From RBG-16-66-20 sp049651845 (GTDB lineage Bacteria > Pseudomonadota > Gammaproteobacteria > Burkholderiales > SG8-39): 36,768 bases of DNA. The translations under genes were made by a program, and so were the position numbers. Every line of letters starts with the position of its first letter. Positions within the stretch are counted from its first letter, which is position 1. Positions 1-7,248 of this stretch are shown here, piece by piece. Under the pieces are notes generated by a model. The model did no database searches, was not told the origin of the DNA, and saw only the letters and a program-made list of their open reading frames with translations. The stretch lies in the NCBI GenBank assembly GCA_049651845.1, contig JBASCW010000085.1:1-36768 (forward strand), in the 5' to 3' direction.

Positions 1-523
1 GGTAGACGCCGCCCGGCCGGCCGGAGACGGCGGCGCGGATCGCGCGCGCGATGCCGACGCCGATGTCCTCGGCGTGCAGCACGCGGAAGGCGGCCTTGGC
101 GACCGGCTTGGCAATGGCGAGCTGGTCCATCTCCTCGTAGTCGCCCTGCTGCAGGTCGACGATCTCGCGCTCGCTCGAGCCGCTGATGAGGATCATCGGG
201 AAGCAGTTGACGGTGGCGTGCGCGAGCGCGTTCAGGCCGTTGAGGAAGCCGGGCGCGGACACCGTGAGGCAGACGCCCGGTTTCTGCGTGAGGAACCCGG
301 CAATGGAAGCCGCGTAGCCCGCGCTCTGCTCGTGGCGGAACGACAGCACGCGCAGGCCGTCGGCCTGCGCGCGGCGCGTGAGGTCGGTGATCGGGATGCC
401 GGGCAGGCCGTAGATCGTGTCGATGCCGTTCAACTTGAGCGCATCGATGACCAGCTGAAAGCCGTCGGTCACGGGCGCTTGCGCGGCGTTGGCATTGGCG
501 ACTTGCGGTTCGACGGTGCCCAT
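1..523 (-). CDS. oxc: Oxalyl-CoA decarboxylase, N-terminal part (runs off the window)
   Basis: Thiamine-diphosphate enzyme that converts oxalyl-CoA to formyl-CoA and CO2, the central step of oxalate breakdown in the cytoplasm. About 174 N-terminal residues are present; the frame is open to base 1, so the gene continues outside. The TPP-binding N-terminal fold shows the catalytic-Glu segment RHEQSAGYAA (E near residue 65). The stretch MILISGSSEREIVDLQQGDYEEMDQ is characteristic of oxalyl-CoA decarboxylases rather than acetolactate synthases. The ATG at 523 is preceded by AGGGAG about seven bases upstream. It is transcribed divergently from a Crp/Fnr-type regulator, with a TTGAC-N4-GTCAA palindrome (593-606) and a -10-like TATCAT (564-569, minus strand) between them. 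The family call is from sequence recognition; the C-terminal ADP/TPP region cannot be checked here. Confidence 0.9.
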   Translation of the reverse strand, partial: MGTVEPQVANANAAQAPVTDGFQLVIDALKLNGIDTIYGLPGIPITDLTRRAQADGLRVLSFRHEQSAGYAASIAGFLTQKPGVCLTVSAPGFLNGLNALAHATVNCFPMILISGSSEREIVDLQQGDYEEMDQLAIAKPVAKAAFRVLHAEDIGVGIARAIRAAVSGRPGGVY

Positions 524-592
524 CGGGATCTCCCTTGCGGTAAGGGTAAGAATGCAGCCGGAAATGATAGTCAGCCGCGGCCGCGGCGAACC

Positions 593-606
593 TTGACTGC
601 GGTCAA
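593..606. promoter_or_regulatory. Operator 1, TTGACTGCGGTCAA, in the oxc / regulator divergent promoter
   Basis: FNR-like inverted repeat TTGAC-TGCG-GTCAA. Toward oxc, a -10-like TATCAT (564-569, minus strand) is centred 33 bp from the operator centre, the geometry of a class II activator site. Toward the regulator, the left arm doubles as a -35 hexamer TTGACT (593-598), 18 bp before TCTAAT (617-622). Binding could therefore activate oxc and repress the regulator. Sister copies are at 4411, 8983 and 13531. The sequence match is seen; function is inferred. Confidence 0.75.
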
Positions 607-634
607 GCTTTTTCGGTCTAATCGAGCGCTTCGC

Positions 635-1246
635 ATGACCGCCCTAGCCAACCACCCCCAGCGCAACACCCTGCGGCTCAAGCTGCGCGAGAACCTGCTG
701 CTGCGCGAGATGAAGCCCGAGCAGTGGGAGGCGCTCGAGCCCCTGCTCGCCGTGGGCGAGTACCGCAAGGGCGACCGCCTCGCGCGCCAGGGCGACGAGG
801 AGATGCTGCAGTTCTTCATCGTCGAGGGCATGGTCAAGCGCGTGGTCTCGAACCCCGAGGGGCACGAGATGATCCTGCGCTTCGCCGCGGAAACCGAGAT
901 GGACACCTCGTTCGCGGCCTGGCGCCTGCGCACGCCGATCCCGTATTCGATCGTCGCGGTGACCGGCGTGCGCACCGCCGAGCTGCCGATGCCGCAATGG
1001 GTGGATTTCCTCGAGGAGCATCCGGACGCAATGCGGCGCTTCGAGTACGAGGTGATGAAGCTGATGTCCGAGGTGATGGCGCACACCATCACGCTGCACC
1101 TGCTCGACGCCCCCGGGCGGCTGTCGCGCTTCCACCGCAAGCACCCGGATCTCGCGGCGCGGATCCCGAAGAAGGAGCTCGCGGCCTACCTGAACCTGAC
1201 CCCAGAAACCCTCTCGCGCCTCAAGCAGAAGCTCGGCGGCAGCTAG
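635..1246 (+). CDS. Crp/Fnr-family transcriptional regulator without cysteines
   Basis: 203-aa cytoplasmic DNA-binding protein. Residues about 30-130 form a cNMP-type sensor beta-roll (GDRLARQGDEE, FFIVEGMVKRV), followed by a long dimerisation helix and a compact winged HTH at about 175-200. The recognition helix TPETLSRLKQKL carries E191-x-x-S194-R195, the residues by which FNR-class proteins read TTGA half-sites; this matches the TTGAC palindromes found in the window. There is no cysteine anywhere, so it is not an iron-sulfur oxygen sensor like FNR, and the ligand is unknown. The ATG at 635 is chosen because upstream in-frame sequence is the oxc promoter region. A promoter TTGACT-18 bp-TCTAAT (593-622) lies just upstream and overlaps operator 1, suggesting autorepression. 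The gene ends in a 4-bp convergent overlap with tctA. Confidence 0.88.
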   Translation: MTALANHPQRNTLRLKLRENLLLREMKPEQWEALEPLLAVGEYRKGDRLARQGDEEMLQFFIVEGMVKRVVSNPEGHEMILRFAAETEMDTSFAAWRLRTPIPYSIVAVTGVRTAELPMPQWVDFLEEHPDAMRRFEYEVMKLMSEVMAHTITLHLLDAPGRLSRFHRKHPDLAARIPKKELAAYLNLTPETLSRLKQKLGGS

Positions 1247-2754
1247 AGGCTGCGCAGCAGCTTCGACCAGAGCAGGGAGATCAGCGGCCAGAACAGCAGC
1301 AGCAGCGCGAGCACGGTCATGCCGCCGACCAGGCCATTGGCGAACAGGATGCCGAGGCTGCCCTGCGACATCAGCATCGCCTGGCGGAACGCCGACTCGG
1401 CGTTGTCGCCCAGCACGATCGCCAGCACCAGCGGCGCGAGCGGGTACTGCAGCTTCTTGAACAGGTAGCCGAGGATCCCGAACACCACCATCATCCAGAC
1501 GTCGAAGATCGCGTTCTTCACGGTGAAGGAGCCGATCGCGCAGATGACGATGATGATCGGCGCGATCACCGAGAACGGCACGCGCAGGATCGCGGCGAAC
1601 AGCGGCACGCAGGTCAGCACCACGATCAGGCCGGCGATGTTGCCCAGGTACATGGAGGCGATCAGGCCCCAGACGAAATCCTTCTGCTCGACGAACAGCA
1701 GCGGCCCCGGCTGCAGGCCCCAGATCATCAGGCCGCCCAGCAGCACCGCCGCGGTCGGCGAGCCTGGCACCCCCAGCGTGAGCATCGGCAGCAGCGCCGA
1801 GGTGCCGGCCGCGTGCGCCGCGGTTTCGGGCGCCACCACGCCCTCGATCTTGCCCTTGCCGAAATCGTCGCCGTCCTTGGAGAAGCGCCGCGCCACGCCG
1901 TAGCTCATGAACGAGGCCGGCGTCGCGCCGCCGGGCACGATGCCCATGAAGCAGCCGACCAGCGTGGAGCGGATCGAGGTCTTCCAGTAGCGCGGCAGTT
2001 CGCGCCAGGTCTGCAACACAACCTTCGGGTTGATCTTGGCGCTGGCGCCGCGGAAGGCCAGCCCCTCCTCCAGCGTGAGCAGGATCTCGCCGATGCCGAA
2101 CAGGCCGATCACCGCCACCAGGAAATCGAAGCCGGTGAGCAGGTGCGTGGAGCCGAACGTGAGGCGCAGCGTGCCGGTCACGGTGTCCGTCCCCACCGTG
2201 GCAAGCGCGAAGCCCAGCATCATCGCCGCGAGCGTCTTGAAGGGCGGCTCCTTGCTGGTGCCGACGAACGCGCAGAACGTCAGCAGGTAGACGGCAAAGA
2301 ATTCCGGCGGTCCGAAAGCGAGCGCGAAGCCGGCGACCACCGGCGACAGGAACGTGATCATCACGACCGCCAGCAGGGCGCCGACGAACGACGAAGTGAA
2401 CGCGGCCGTCAGCGCCTGCCCGGCCCGGCCCCGCTGCGCAAGCGGATAGCCATCGAAGGTCGTGGCGACGGACCATGGCTCGCCCGGGATGTTGAACAGG
2501 ATTGACGTGATGGCGCCGCCGAACAGGGCTCCCCAGTAGATGCAGGACAGCAGAATGATCGCGGAAGTGGCGCCGCCCGGGGTCTGCGCCATGCCGAAGG
2601 TCAGGGGCAGCAGGATGGCGACGCCGTTCGCCCCGCCCAGCCCAGGCAGCACGCCGATGATCACGCCCAGAACGACGCCGACGAACATCAGCGCGATGTT
2701 GGTCGGCGTCAGGACGACGCCGAAGCCGTGCATCAGCGACTGGATCTCTTCCAA
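1243..2754 (-). CDS. tctA: Tripartite tricarboxylate transporter, large membrane subunit TctA
   Basis: Large integral membrane subunit (about 12 membrane spans) of a TTT-family secondary transporter that imports a carboxylate delivered by TctC. The family signature GVLPGLGGANGVAILLPLTF sits near the N-terminus and the repeat counterpart GIVPGGATPASFMSYGVARR lies in the middle. It is about 503 aa, normal for TctA. The start is uncertain: TTG at 2754, right after the tctB stop, gives the usual length before the GFGVVLTP segment; ATG at 2733 is the alternative. It is last in tctC-tctB-tctA, all on the minus strand and tightly spaced. The palindrome at 4411-4424 upstream of tctC links the operon to oxc and formate genes, so oxalate or a related small acid is a plausible substrate; this is inference. 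Confidence 0.9.
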   Translation of the reverse strand: MEEIQSLMHGFGVVLTPTNIALMFVGVVLGVIIGVLPGLGGANGVAILLPLTFGMAQTPGGATSAIILLSCIYWGALFGGAITSILFNIPGEPWSVATTFDGYPLAQRGRAGQALTAAFTSSFVGALLAVVMITFLSPVVAGFALAFGPPEFFAVYLLTFCAFVGTSKEPPFKTLAAMMLGFALATVGTDTVTGTLRLTFGSTHLLTGFDFLVAVIGLFGIGEILLTLEEGLAFRGASAKINPKVVLQTWRELPRYWKTSIRSTLVGCFMGIVPGGATPASFMSYGVARRFSKDGDDFGKGKIEGVVAPETAAHAAGTSALLPMLTLGVPGSPTAAVLLGGLMIWGLQPGPLLFVEQKDFVWGLIASMYLGNIAGLIVVLTCVPLFAAILRVPFSVIAPIIIVICAIGSFTVKNAIFDVWMMVVFGILGYLFKKLQYPLAPLVLAIVLGDNAESAFRQAMLMSQGSLGILFANGLVGGMTVLALLLLFWPLISLLWSKLLRSL

Positions 2755-2755
2755 C

Positions 2756-3271
2756 TCAGCCCAGCCCCAGCAGGTTCTCCAGCGGCCCCTTGGGCAGCGG
2801 CACCTTGAACCACTTCTCGAACACCACGTAGAAGACCGCGGCCGTGCCCACGCCGACGGCGACGACCTTCCACCAGTCGTACTTGCCGAGCCGGCGCATG
2901 AAGTAGCCGATGAACAGCACGGAGGATGCGTAGATGCCGATCCAGGTGACCAGCAGCGCGTAGATCGCGGCGGGAACAAGCACCGACAGCACCAGCTGCA
3001 ACTGCCCGACTTCGACGAAGGCCTTGTCCTTGGACGACGGCACCATGAGCGCGCGCGCCGCGTTGATCAGCGACGCCACGCACATGATCAGCCCGATATA
3101 GAAGGGGAAATAGCCGGGCCGCGGGCCATGCACTTCCTGCCAGCCGAAGCCGAGCCGCGCGGCATCGTAGATCACGATCGCGCCGGCCAGGAAGAAGAGC
3201 ACGGCCACCGCCAGCTCGGCGCTCTTCTGGCCGAATGCGGCCCGCCCCGCTTTTCCCGGGCCTTGGCTCAT
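2756..3271 (-). CDS. tctB: Tripartite tricarboxylate transporter, small membrane subunit TctB
   Basis: 171-aa small membrane subunit of the TTT transporter, with four hydrophobic segments (first ELAVAVLFFLAGAIVIYDAA, last VVAVGVGTAAVFYVVFEKWF). The motif GPRPGYFPFYIGLIM is typical of TctB. The C-terminal KVPLPKGPLENLLGLG is the usual ending, where homologs read VPLPxGPLE. The gene lies about 30 bases after the tctC stop and ends one base before the TTG start of tctA, so the three are almost certainly cotranscribed. The subunit is required for transport but its exact role is poorly defined in the family. Confidence 0.88.
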   Translation of the reverse strand: MSQGPGKAGRAAFGQKSAELAVAVLFFLAGAIVIYDAARLGFGWQEVHGPRPGYFPFYIGLIMCVASLINAARALMVPSSKDKAFVEVGQLQLVLSVLVPAAIYALLVTWIGIYASSVLFIGYFMRRLGKYDWWKVVAVGVGTAAVFYVVFEKWFKVPLPKGPLENLLGLG

Positions 3272-3302
3272 CCTCGTTCCCTGTTGCCTGGCGCCAGCCG
3301 GC

Positions 3303-4304
3303 CTAGTTGCCGGCGATGAAGCCCGCGGCCTTCATCAGGAACACGTGCCGCGCCTCTTCCTTCGCGACCCAGTCGGCGTACTCCTTGCCCTTCAGCGCGG
3401 AGGTGTTGAATGCGCCTTCCTCCATCAGCTTCTTCCACTCCGGCGTGTCCATGACCTTCTTGAACAGGCCGACGTAGTAGTCGACGTGCTCCTGCTTGAC
3501 CCCGGGCGCCATGAAGATGCCGCGCAGCATCAGGTAATCGATGTCGAGACCGCTCTCCTTGCAGATCGGGATGTCCGCCCAGGACATGGTCGCGGTCACC
3601 TTCTCCTTGTAGGGCAGGCGCTTGAGCTCGAACACGCACAGCGGCTTGAGGTTGCCGCCGCGCCACTGCGCCACCGCCTCGATCGGGTTATTGACCGTGG
3701 AATCGACATGGCCGCCGACCAGCTGGGTCGCGACCGCGCCGCCGCCCTTGAACGGGATGTAGGTGAACTTGACCCCGGTCTTCTGTTCGATCGCCGCGGT
3801 GATGATCTGGTCTTCCTGCTTGGCGCCGGTGCCGCCCATCTTCATCTTGCCCGGCCCGGCCTTCTTCACCGCCTCGATGTACTCCTTGGGCGTGTTGTAG
3901 GGCGCCTTCGCGTTCACCCAGAGCACGAAATTGTCCAGCGCCAGCATCTGCACCGGCGTCAGGTCGCGCCAGTTGAACGGCACGCCAGTGGCGAGCGGCG
4001 TGGTGAACAGGTTGGACAGCGTGATGATGATCTTGTGCGGATCGCCTGCGGCGTTCTTGACGTCGAGGAAGCCCTCGGCGCCGGCGCCGCCCGCCTTGTT
4101 GATGGGCAGGATGGACTGCTTCATCAGGTTGTGCTTGGCGACGATGCCCTGGACGGCGCGCGCCATCTGGTCGGCGCCGCCGCCGGTGCCGGCGGGGATG
4201 ATGAACTCCACGTTCTTGGTAGGCTCCCAGGCCTGCGCGTGGACGCCTGATACAAGGCCAGCGGCGATTGCGCCGGCGACTGCAGCAACGATATCGGTCC
4301 TCAT
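3303..4304 (-). CDS. tctC: TctC/Bug-family periplasmic solute-binding protein
   Basis: 333-aa periplasmic receptor of the TTT transporter. It has an N-terminal signal peptide (hydrophobic AAVAGAIAAGLVSGVHA, probable cleavage after VHA-QA). The Bug fold is shown by VEFIIPAGTGGGADQMARAV, the ligand-loop segment near the N-terminus, and later by YIPFKGGGAVATQLVGGHVD. The ATG at 4304 has AGGAGA upstream. It is the first gene of the tctCBA operon; the leader holds a perfect TTGACTGCAGTCAA palindrome about 107 bp upstream. Bug proteins bind many different carboxylates, so the substrate cannot be read from sequence. Shared regulation with oxc makes oxalate the first candidate. It is divergent in sequence from the second TctC at 23463-24422. 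Confidence 0.9.
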   Translation of the reverse strand: MRTDIVAAVAGAIAAGLVSGVHAQAWEPTKNVEFIIPAGTGGGADQMARAVQGIVAKHNLMKQSILPINKAGGAGAEGFLDVKNAAGDPHKIIITLSNLFTTPLATGVPFNWRDLTPVQMLALDNFVLWVNAKAPYNTPKEYIEAVKKAGPGKMKMGGTGAKQEDQIITAAIEQKTGVKFTYIPFKGGGAVATQLVGGHVDSTVNNPIEAVAQWRGGNLKPLCVFELKRLPYKEKVTATMSWADIPICKESGLDIDYLMLRGIFMAPGVKQEHVDYYVGLFKKVMDTPEWKKLMEEGAFNTSALKGKEYADWVAKEEARHVFLMKAAGFIAGN

Positions 4305-4410
4305 TTGATTCTCCTGTCCTCTAGTAGGGTTGCGTCGCCGTGACGCGCGCCTTGCCTCCAGAACTCAGCTCCCTGCGCCAGAATCTTCCCAATGTACGCG
4401 ATCTCGCACC

Positions 4411-4424
4411 TTGACTGCAGTCAA
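4411..4424. promoter_or_regulatory. Operator 2, perfect palindrome TTGACTGCAGTCAA upstream of tctCBA
   Basis: A 14-bp perfect palindrome in the 130-bp space between the end of uspA (4435) and the start of tctC (4304). Both neighbours are on the minus strand, so the only downstream target is tctCBA. The -10 match 33 bp downstream is weak (AAGATT, 4382-4387 minus), unlike the oxc, fhs and fdh sites. It has the same core as operators at 593, 8983 and 13531. Confidence 0.75.
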
Positions 4425-4434
4425 GAAATTCCCA

Positions 4435-4878
4435 CTACCGGTGCACGAGCACAGGTATCTTGCTCGCCGCCAGCACCCGCTGCGTCTCGCTGCCGAGCAG
4501 CAATCCACGCAGGCCGTGGCGGCCGTGGGAGGCCATCACGATCAGGTCGCAGCCGCGCTTGCGTACGGTCTCGAGCACGGCATCCGCCGGGTAGTCGCTG
4601 ACCACCTTGACGCAGGCGCAGCGCACGCCGGCCGCCTTCGCCGCCCTCTCGATTACGCCCAGGTGCGCCACCGCCACGCGCGCAATCAGCGCCTCGTTGT
4701 GCCGCGGGGTGTCGTAACCGGCCGGCAGGTGGTCGCGGAAGACGATCGGCGTGGCCGGCGGCGCGGCGAACAGGCCGGTGACGCGCGCTCCCAGCGCGCG
4801 CGCGAGCTTCACGCCCGCGGCGATCGCGCGGCGGCTCGCCTCCGAGCCGTCCGTGGGGATGAGTATGTTCTTGTACAT
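4435..4878 (-). CDS. Universal stress protein, UspA family
   Basis: 147-aa single-domain cytoplasmic Usp. It starts MYKNILIPTDGSE, the usual nucleotide-contacting first strand with Asp. It ends in the ATP-binding loop G-x2-G-x9-G-S (ASHGRHGLRGLLLGSETQRV), which indicates an ATP-binding type Usp. The ATG at 4878 has AGGT upstream. It lies 12 bases after the permease stop, so it is probably cotranscribed with the permease under the Mn2+ riboswitch at 6237-6362. A Usp paired with a permease suggests a regulatory or stress accessory role for transport; this is inference. Confidence 0.88.
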   Translation of the reverse strand: MYKNILIPTDGSEASRRAIAAGVKLARALGARVTGLFAAPPATPIVFRDHLPAGYDTPRHNEALIARVAVAHLGVIERAAKAAGVRCACVKVVSDYPADAVLETVRKRGCDLIVMASHGRHGLRGLLLGSETQRVLAASKIPVLVHR

Positions 4879-4890
4879 GTCGGGACCTCG

Positions 4891-6207
4891 CTATTTGACG
4901 TACGGCATGACCCAGATCAGCATGCCCAGGACATAGCACACGACCGAGCAAACCAGCGTGAACGGGATGCTCCAGGCCAGGAACTCGCGCGGGGAAACCC
5001 TGCGCCCTTCCTCTTTCTCGGCGAGCGACAGCGCGACGTAGAGCGCCGGCGCGCCGGCCACCGTCAGGTTGCTGCCCAGCGTGCCCGACCACAGCAGCAT
5101 CCAGTACAGCGGCCAGGGCTCGATCCCGGCCGCGCCCAGATCCTTGATGGTGTAGAGGAAAGTGAGGATGTAGGCGTCGTGCTCGACCAGGCCGACGATC
5201 GGCACGGTCACCCAGTACAGGACCGTGGCGCCGAGCCCATAGCTCTGCGAAAACAACGGCTTCATCGCGTCGGCGAGCTTCTCCAGGATATGCGCCTTCT
5301 CCAGGCCGCCGACCAGCGCGAACAGCGCGATATAGAAGAAGATCGCGCGCCAGTCGAGTTCCTGCACCATCTCCTCGAAGCTCGGCGCCCCCTTGACGCG
5401 CTCGCCGAGGAAGTGCAGCACCAGCACCAGCGACAGCGCGCCGGTCAGCGCGATGAAGCCGAGCTTGACGCCGATGAACTCGCGCATCGACATCGCCACC
5501 ACGGTGCCGAGAAACCAGCCCACCACCACCGTGGCGAACAGCGGATTCGGGATCTTGGCGTCGACGCCCAGCGACGCGATGTCGGCCACCCTTGGCCGGC
5601 CGCGGAAGCCGTAGGCGTACATCGCTGCGAGCGTGACGAGGAACGTCACCATCAGGATCGGGAACGACGAGGGCCGGCCGTGCTGCCAGATGAAGTCGAA
5701 GAATTCCGCCCCGGCGACGCTGTGCAGCATCTGCGGCGGCAGGTCGCCGATGATCAGCGCCGTGCCCATGAAATTGGCGCCGAAGCCGATCATCAGGATC
5801 ACCGGCACCAGCGGGATGCCCATCGCGCGCGCGAGCGGCAGGGCCACCGGCGCCATCATCAGGATGGTGACCACGTTGTCGACGAACATCGAGATGACGC
5901 CGGCAAGGAAGGTCAGGATCATCACCAGCAGGCCCGGGCTCCCGCCCGAGAGTTTCAGCGCCTGCACCGACAGCCAGCTCGGCACCCCCGACTTGCCGAA
6001 GTAGCCGGCGATCAGCCAGATGCTGACGAGGATCGCCATCACGTTCCAGTCGACGTACTTGAAGGCGTCTTCCTCGTTCATCACGCCCGCCCAGATCATC
6101 ACCGCGACGCCGATCATTCCGGCGAGCGTGCTGTCGATGACGTTGGTGACGACCACCAGGATGGTGACCGCGAAGATCACCAGCGTGAGCCACTGCATCG
6201 AATCCAT
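4891..6207 (-). CDS. ArsB/NhaD-superfamily ion permease, probably Mn2+-riboswitch controlled
   Basis: 438-aa polytopic inner-membrane transporter of the ion-transporter superfamily (ArsB, NhaD, SLC13, P-protein type), with roughly 11-12 hydrophobic segments. Conserved-looking motifs include FVDNVVTILMMAPVALPLA in the first half and LWSGTLGSNLTVAGAPALYVA in the second, the paired re-entrant-loop regions of the fold. ATG at 6207 has AAGGGAG six bases upstream. The 5' leader contains a yybP-ykoY aptamer ending about 30 bases before the start codon. Genes under that riboswitch are usually manganese exporters, so a role in Mn2+ (or coupled ion) efflux is the leading inference. Superfamily membership alone would not say this: arsenite, Na+/H+ and dicarboxylate transport are all known in it. 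uspA follows in the same operon. Confidence 0.82.
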   Translation of the reverse strand: MDSMQWLTLVIFAVTILVVVTNVIDSTLAGMIGVAVMIWAGVMNEEDAFKYVDWNVMAILVSIWLIAGYFGKSGVPSWLSVQALKLSGGSPGLLVMILTFLAGVISMFVDNVVTILMMAPVALPLARAMGIPLVPVILMIGFGANFMGTALIIGDLPPQMLHSVAGAEFFDFIWQHGRPSSFPILMVTFLVTLAAMYAYGFRGRPRVADIASLGVDAKIPNPLFATVVVGWFLGTVVAMSMREFIGVKLGFIALTGALSLVLVLHFLGERVKGAPSFEEMVQELDWRAIFFYIALFALVGGLEKAHILEKLADAMKPLFSQSYGLGATVLYWVTVPIVGLVEHDAYILTFLYTIKDLGAAGIEPWPLYWMLLWSGTLGSNLTVAGAPALYVALSLAEKEEGRRVSPREFLAWSIPFTLVCSVVCYVLGMLIWVMPYVK

Positions 6208-6236
6208 GCGTTCTCCCTTGAAGACCTTGCCCGAGC

Positions 6237-6362
6237 GGCAAAGGTCTCGCCTGCAAGCTGCCGCTTGCCGACGAGGCCGGGGAAGGCGGCCTGCGCTTCC
6301 CGGGTTGACGACTTCGTCGCAGCGGTCCGGGTGCCGGGCCGCCTTAGCTACTCCCCCTTGAG
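6237..6362 (-). promoter_or_regulatory. yybP-ykoY family (Mn2+) riboswitch aptamer
   Basis: Read on the minus strand, the leader has the conserved blocks of the yybP-ykoY class in order: GGGGGAGTAGC (6356 to 6346), then AGTCGTCAACCCGG around 6313-6300, then GGCGAGACCTTTGCC near 6251-6237. The ends pair as AAGG with CCTT (P1). Immediately downstream GGCAAGGT (6231-6224) can pair with the 3' aptamer strand ACCTTTGCC (6245-6237), a competing hairpin that sits just before the Shine-Dalgarno AAGGGAG. This suggests translational switching in which Mn2+ stabilises P1 and frees the ribosome site. The family binds Mn2+; the switch model is inferred. Confidence 0.88.
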
Positions 6363-6380
6363 CCCTCCTGTTGCGAGGGC
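6362..6380. repeat. Inverted repeat GCCCTC-N7-GAGGGC 5' of the aptamer
   Basis: A six-base-pair stem (6362-6367 with 6375-6380) with a seven-base loop, directly 5' of the riboswitch aptamer on the minus strand. On the plus strand it is followed by GTCGGTTTTT, so it might act as a weak terminator in that direction, but no plus-strand gene ends here. The rest of the 6208-6516 gap holds the riboswitch and the weakly defined terC promoter region. Confidence 0.4.
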
Positions 6381-6516
6381 GTCGGTTTTTAGCATGGTGG
6401 CGCGGCGCGGGTCAACCGGGCGGATGCCGCGCGGCATGCGTGCGCCCCGGCCGCCGGCATGAAGATGACGGTAAACTGCTGCCGCCCGCCTAGCGATTGA
6501 CCGAGATCGAGATCAA

Positions 6517-7236
6517 GTGGAACTGCTGCTCGACCCGCAGGCCTGGATCGCCTTTGCCACGCTAACTGCGCTGGAACTGGTGCTCGGCATCGACAACATC
6601 GTCTTCATCTCCATCCTGGTGGACCGCCTGCCGCCGGAACGGCGCGAGGTGGCGCGGCGCATCGGCCTGTTCCTCGCGATGTTCATGCGCATCGCGCTAC
6701 TGCTTACGCTCGCCTGGATCATCGGCCTCACCGCGCCGATCATCACCGTGCTGGACAACGAGATCTCAGGACGCGACCTGATCCTGCTCGCCGGCGGGGT
6801 GTTCCTTATCTGGAAAGCGACCAGTGAGATCCACGAGATGTACGAGGACCATGCCGCGCACAAGGCGCCGGATCCTGCGGCGGCGGTGCGCGCCGCCTTC
6901 GGCGCGGTCATCGGCCAGATCATCGTCATCGACCTGGTGTTTTCCCTCGATTCGATCATCACCGCCGTCGGCATGGTCGACGAGGTGGAAGTGATGATCG
7001 CCGCGGTGATCGCGTCGGTCGCCCTGATGATGGTGGCCGCGGGACCGATCGGCCGCTTCGTCTCGCGCCACCCCACGGTGAAGATGCTGGCCCTCGCCTT
7101 CCTGATCATGATCGGCATGGCGCTGGTGGCCGACGGCCTGGACTTCCACGTGCCCAAGGGCTACCTCTACTTCGCGATGGCGTTCTCTGTGGCGGTGGAG
7201 ATGCTCAATCTGCGCCTGCGGCGCCGCCCGCTGTAG
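6517..7236 (+). CDS. terC: TerC-family integral membrane protein (probable Mn2+ exporter type)
   Basis: 239-aa membrane protein with about seven spans. Both TerC repeats carry their acidic membrane motif: ELVLGIDNIVFISI near residue 20 and DLVFSLDSIITAV near residue 140, the Asp/Glu residues thought to bind a divalent cation. TerC relatives such as YkoY and Alx are linked to manganese export or metal loading of secreted enzymes. The GTG at 6517 is used because there is no other in-frame start before the upstream stop; the ribosome site is weak. It is divergent from the riboswitch-led permease, so two likely manganese transporters share one intergenic region. The riboswitch itself is on the other strand and does not lead this gene. 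It is convergent with fhs. Confidence 0.88.
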   Translation: MELLLDPQAWIAFATLTALELVLGIDNIVFISILVDRLPPERREVARRIGLFLAMFMRIALLLTLAWIIGLTAPIITVLDNEISGRDLILLAGGVFLIWKATSEIHEMYEDHAAHKAPDPAAAVRAAFGAVIGQIIVIDLVFSLDSIITAVGMVDEVEVMIAAVIASVALMMVAAGPIGRFVSRHPTVKMLALAFLIMIGMALVADGLDFHVPKGYLYFAMAFSVAVEMLNLRLRRRPL

Positions 7237-7248
7237 CGCGGGGCCGGG

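Noticed and set aside
644..2476. Long arginine-rich open frames opposite or out of frame to known genes (for example 644-2476 minus and 724-2505 plus)
   Set aside because: They are shadow frames of the regulator and tctA caused by high GC; the products are low-complexity Arg/Ala/Gly and no family motif is visible.
6303..6318. TTGACGACTTCGTC as another operator copy
   Set aside because: The right arm does not match and the sequence is part of the riboswitch core (GACGAAGTCGTCAA on the minus strand), which explains it.
4330..6462. A 710-residue plus-strand frame over uspA and the permease
   Set aside because: His/Arg/Asp-rich shadow translation of the permease and uspA; no ribosome site and no domain.
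6495..6516. TTGAC...ATCAA arms just before terC
   Set aside because: The arms are 10 bp apart instead of 4, so they cannot form an FNR-type site.
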